From: JACCXJ01 sp052387115 | GTDB taxonomy: Bacteria > Pseudomonadota > Gammaproteobacteria > JACCXJ01 | Direction: 5' to 3' | Assembly: GCA_052387115.1 (NCBI GenBank) | Contig: JBQTJM010000129.1 | Location: 1 to 8,017, forward strand | DNA length: 8,017 bases | Shown: positions 6,023 to 8,017 of the stretch, piece after piece | Position numbering within the stretch: position 1 is the first letter of the stretch | Layout of the letters: each line of letters starts with the position of its first letter | Made by a program: the position numbers and the translations under genes | Notes under the pieces: generated by a model | What the model was told of the DNA's origin: nothing | Database searches by the model: none | Seen by the model: the letters and a program-made list of their open reading frames with translations, nothing else

Positions 6023-6028
6023 TAACTT

Positions 6029-6919
6029 ATGCAGTCGGCAAACGAAACGAAGTCAGTCAAGACGCTGCGCTGCATCCAGCGTAGCGTGGGTCGTCATTGG
6101 GTAGGTAACGGGTTCCCCGTGCGGACGCTGTTTTCATACCCCAATCTGGGTCCGGTGCTCAGTCCGTTCCTGCTCCTCGATTACGCCGGCCCGATGGAAT
6201 TCGCCTCGACGCCCGAGCGCCTCGGCGTCGGCGAGCACCCGCATCGCGGGTTCGAGACGGTGACCATCGTCTACGCGGGCGAAGTGGAGCACCGCGACTC
6301 CTCGGGCGGCGGAGGGCGCATCGGTCCGGGCGACGTGCAGTGGATGACCGCAGCATCCGGCCTGGTACATGAAGAGTTTCACGGACGCGATTTCGCGCGA
6401 CGCGGCGGGATGTTCGAAATGGCGCAGCTTTGGGTGAACCTGCCCGCCAAGGACAAGATGGCGCCACCACGCTACCAGGGCATTTTGGACAGCCAGATCC
6501 CCGCCGTGAGTCTGCCCAACGGCCAGGGAACCGTGCGCGTCATTGCAGGCCAATTCGCGGGGGCGAAGGGGCCGGCCAAGACCTTCACGCCCATCCACGT
6601 GTGGGATCTGCGCCTGACGAGTGACCAACGCCTGGACCTTGCCGTACCCAACGGTTACACAACGGCGCTCGTGGTGCTCAAAGGTGCTGTGCGCGTGAAT
6701 GGCTCCGAGGCCATCGAAGCGGCGGAGGTTGGTCTGTTTGACCGCGCCGGGGAAACCATTTGCATTGACAGCGCAAAGAGCGCGACGACACTGCTGCTCA
6801 GCGGCGAGCCGATTGACGAACCCATCGTCGGGAGCGGGCCGTTCGTCATGAACACCCCAGAGGAAATTCGCCGGGCGATGGCGGATTACCAGAGCGGCAA
6901 GATGGGACGCTTGTCATGA
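6029..6919 (+). CDS. Pirin family protein (bicupin, Fe-binding)
   Basis: This 296-aa protein is a full-length pirin, the usual size for the family and with two cupin barrels. The N-terminal barrel has the metal site: HPHRGFETVT gives H70 and H72, and GLVHEEF gives H114 and E116, corresponding to the two His, His and Glu iron ligands of human pirin. Other family hallmarks are LSPFLLLDY (about 44-52), GDVQWMTAASG (101-111) and QLWVNLP (about 133-139). The C-terminal barrel runs from about 170 to 262 and ends with GPFVMNTPEEIRRAMADYQSGKMG. Some bacterial pirins have quercetin 2,3-dioxygenase activity and others bind metabolic enzymes such as pyruvate dehydrogenase; which applies cannot be told here. 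It has a strong ribosome binding site, no signal peptide and an intact frame. Its TGA overlaps the ATG of the broken amidohydrolase (ATGA), so the two were once one operon. Confidence 0.92.
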   Translation: MQSANETKSVKTLRCIQRSVGRHWVGNGFPVRTLFSYPNLGPVLSPFLLLDYAGPMEFASTPERLGVGEHPHRGFETVTIVYAGEVEHRDSSGGGGRIGPGDVQWMTAASGLVHEEFHGRDFARRGGMFEMAQLWVNLPAKDKMAPPRYQGILDSQIPAVSLPNGQGTVRVIAGQFAGAKGPAKTFTPIHVWDLRLTSDQRLDLAVPNGYTTALVVLKGAVRVNGSEAIEAAEVGLFDRAGETICIDSAKSATTLLLSGEPIDEPIVGSGPFVMNTPEEIRRAMADYQSGKMGRLS

Positions 6920-8017
6920 CCGTGCGTAACGAGCCGCCCATCATCCGATAGTCGGGAAACGAGCGGTCCGAACACCCGAATCATCGATCTCAATAAGCAT
7001 ACGGTGATCCCCGGGCTCAATGACTCGCATACGCACCTCATCCGTGGCGGTCTCAACTTCAACATGGAGCTGCGCTGGGACGGCGTGCCCTCCTTAGCCG
7101 ACGCGCTACGCACGTTACGCGCGAGCAGGTCCGACGCACGCCGCCGCCTCAGTGGGTGCGTGTAGTCGGCGGTTGGTCCGAATTCCAGTTTGCGGAACGG
7201 CGCATGCCGACACTGGAAGAAATCAATGCGGCGGCACCGGATACGCCCGTGTTCATCCTCCATCTGTACGACCGCGCGCTGCTCAATCGGGCCGCGTTGA
7301 GGGCGGTCGGTATACCAAGGACACGCCAGACCCGCTGGGCGCCGAGATCCAGCGCGATAAACAGGGTAATCCGACGGGCGTCCTCATCGCGCGGCCGAAT
7401 GCCATGATTCTCTATTCCACGCTTGCCAAGGGCCCGCAGCTCAGCTTCGAAGATCAACTCAACTCCGCGCGCCATTTCATGCGTGAGCTCAACCGCTTTG
7501 GTCTCACCAGCATCATCGACGCGGGTGGCGGCTACCAGAACTACCCCCAAGATTATCAAGTGATCGAGGAGCTGCACCGCCGCAGCCAGCTCACTCTGCG
7601 CATCGCCTACAACCTCTTCACGCAGCGCCCGAAGCAGGAATATCAGGATTTCGCCTCTTGGGTGAAAATGACGCAGTCGGGGAAAGGCGACGACTTCTAC
7701 CGGTGAATGGCGCCGGTGAGATGCTGGTCTATTCAGCGTCCGATTTCGAGGATTTCTTGGAACCTCGCCCTGAGCTTGCGTCCTCAATGGAAGACGAGCT
7801 TTACAAGGTCGTGCGTTTGCTCGTTGAACACCGATGGCCATATCGCCTGCATGCGACCGACGATGAATCCATCGATCGATTCCTCAAGGTCTTAGAGCGG
7901 GTCAATCGTGACGTTCCCTATGGTGGCCTGCGCTGGTTCTTTGACCATGCGGAAACGGTCACGCCGCGCAATCTAGAGCGAATCAAGGCGCTCGGCGGTG
8001 GTGTGGCGATCCAGCAT
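6916..8017 (+). pseudogene. YtcJ-type amidohydrolase, multiply frameshifted (3' end outside window)
   Basis: This is a decayed metal-dependent hydrolase of the YtcJ/AepA-like amidohydrolase_3 group. The ATG at 6916 overlaps the pirin stop, but its frame ends after 11 codons (MTVRNEPPIIR). Family homology starts at GPNTRIIDLNKHTVIPGLND near 6965, so several dozen N-terminal residues are missing. It then continues in four pieces. The first, to about 7120, includes the SHTH metal motif (His codons at 7028 and 7034) and, read on, hits a TAG at 7163. The second, 7123-7310 (EQVRRTPPPQWVRVVGGWSE), follows an extra GC pair in cgcgcgag. The third, 7311-7703 (YTKDTPDPLGAEI to GDDFYR), follows loss of one base. 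The fourth, 7706-8017 (NGAGEMLVYS to VAIQH), follows loss of the A of an expected ATG codon and reaches the window edge. It keeps HATDDESID and WFFDHAE, the later metal-ligand region. No functional product is possible without several corrections. Intact relatives are about 550-600 aa. Confidence 0.88.

Larger units (their letters stand above)
5677..6028 (+). other. Intergenic region upstream of pirin; no convincing gene
   Basis: About 350 bases lie between the LysR remnant and pirin. A 93-codon plus-strand frame (5722-6003) is open but has no recognisable domain, no clear ribosome binding site and an Arg/Gly-rich tail typical of random GC-rich frames, so I do not call it a gene. The region holds three dyads: cgcccatgggcg (5704-5715, perfect 12-bp palindrome), cggaa/ttccg around tgcg (5718-5731), and a long imperfect hairpin at 5827-5870. 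The first two sit just after the LysR stop and might be operators or a terminator remnant. No clear sigma-70 promoter for pirin was found, although it should lie here if the gene is expressed. Confidence 0.5.

Noticed and set aside
6916..7710. Programmed frameshifting as an explanation for the amidohydrolase.
   Set aside because: Three shifts of mixed direction without slippery heptamers or adjacent structures, plus an N-terminal loss, fit decay much better.
1..8017. CRISPR array, toxin-antitoxin pair, phage genes or a transposase.
   Set aside because: No regularly spaced repeats of that type and no reading frame with such domains was found on either strand.

Overview
The window is high-GC bacterial chromosome, most likely from a gammaproteobacterium. 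That placement is an inference from the minus-strand gene order slt-type transglycosylase, NDUFA9-like SDR, cca, and from the overall protein flavour. No rRNA, tRNA, CRISPR array or complete transposon is visible.

Left part (1-3065, minus strand): a compact housekeeping run. It holds a periplasmic soluble lytic murein transglycosylase with a signal peptide, then an atypical short-chain dehydrogenase of the NDUFA9-like family whose ATG lies one base past the transglycosylase stop. After 59 bases come the first codons of what looks like cca (tRNA nucleotidyltransferase), preceded by a 16-bp tandem repeat. The gap upstream of slt (3066-3314) carries a short GC palindrome and a roughly 100-bp inverted-repeat element of the widespread proteobacterial 'CGTCATTCCCGC...' kind.

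Middle (3315-5004): a TauE/SafE-family membrane transporter on the plus strand. Facing it are two small minus-strand genes: a Cys-rich lipoprotein of unknown function and an 82-aa oxidoreductase-like (OXLD1-type) protein with a CCxxGCxPC motif.

Right part (5005-8017, plus strand): a decaying cassette. An AT-rich stretch with a 7-bp inverted repeat runs into a LysR regulator that has lost its DNA-binding half and carries a 1-base frameshift. After 350 bases without a convincing gene comes an intact pirin gene with a good ribosome binding site. Its stop codon overlaps the ATG of a YtcJ-type amidohydrolase. That amidohydrolase lacks most of its N-terminal beta-rich segment and carries three further frameshifts, yet its metal-ligand motifs can still be read across the frames. 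It runs off the window edge. The layout suggests a former regulator, pirin and amidohydrolase unit in which only pirin remains open.

I see no clearly new molecular system. The most interesting points are the selective survival of pirin between two broken partners, the abrupt AT-rich junction at the LysR fragment, the repeat elements around slt and cca, and the two small Cys-rich proteins.
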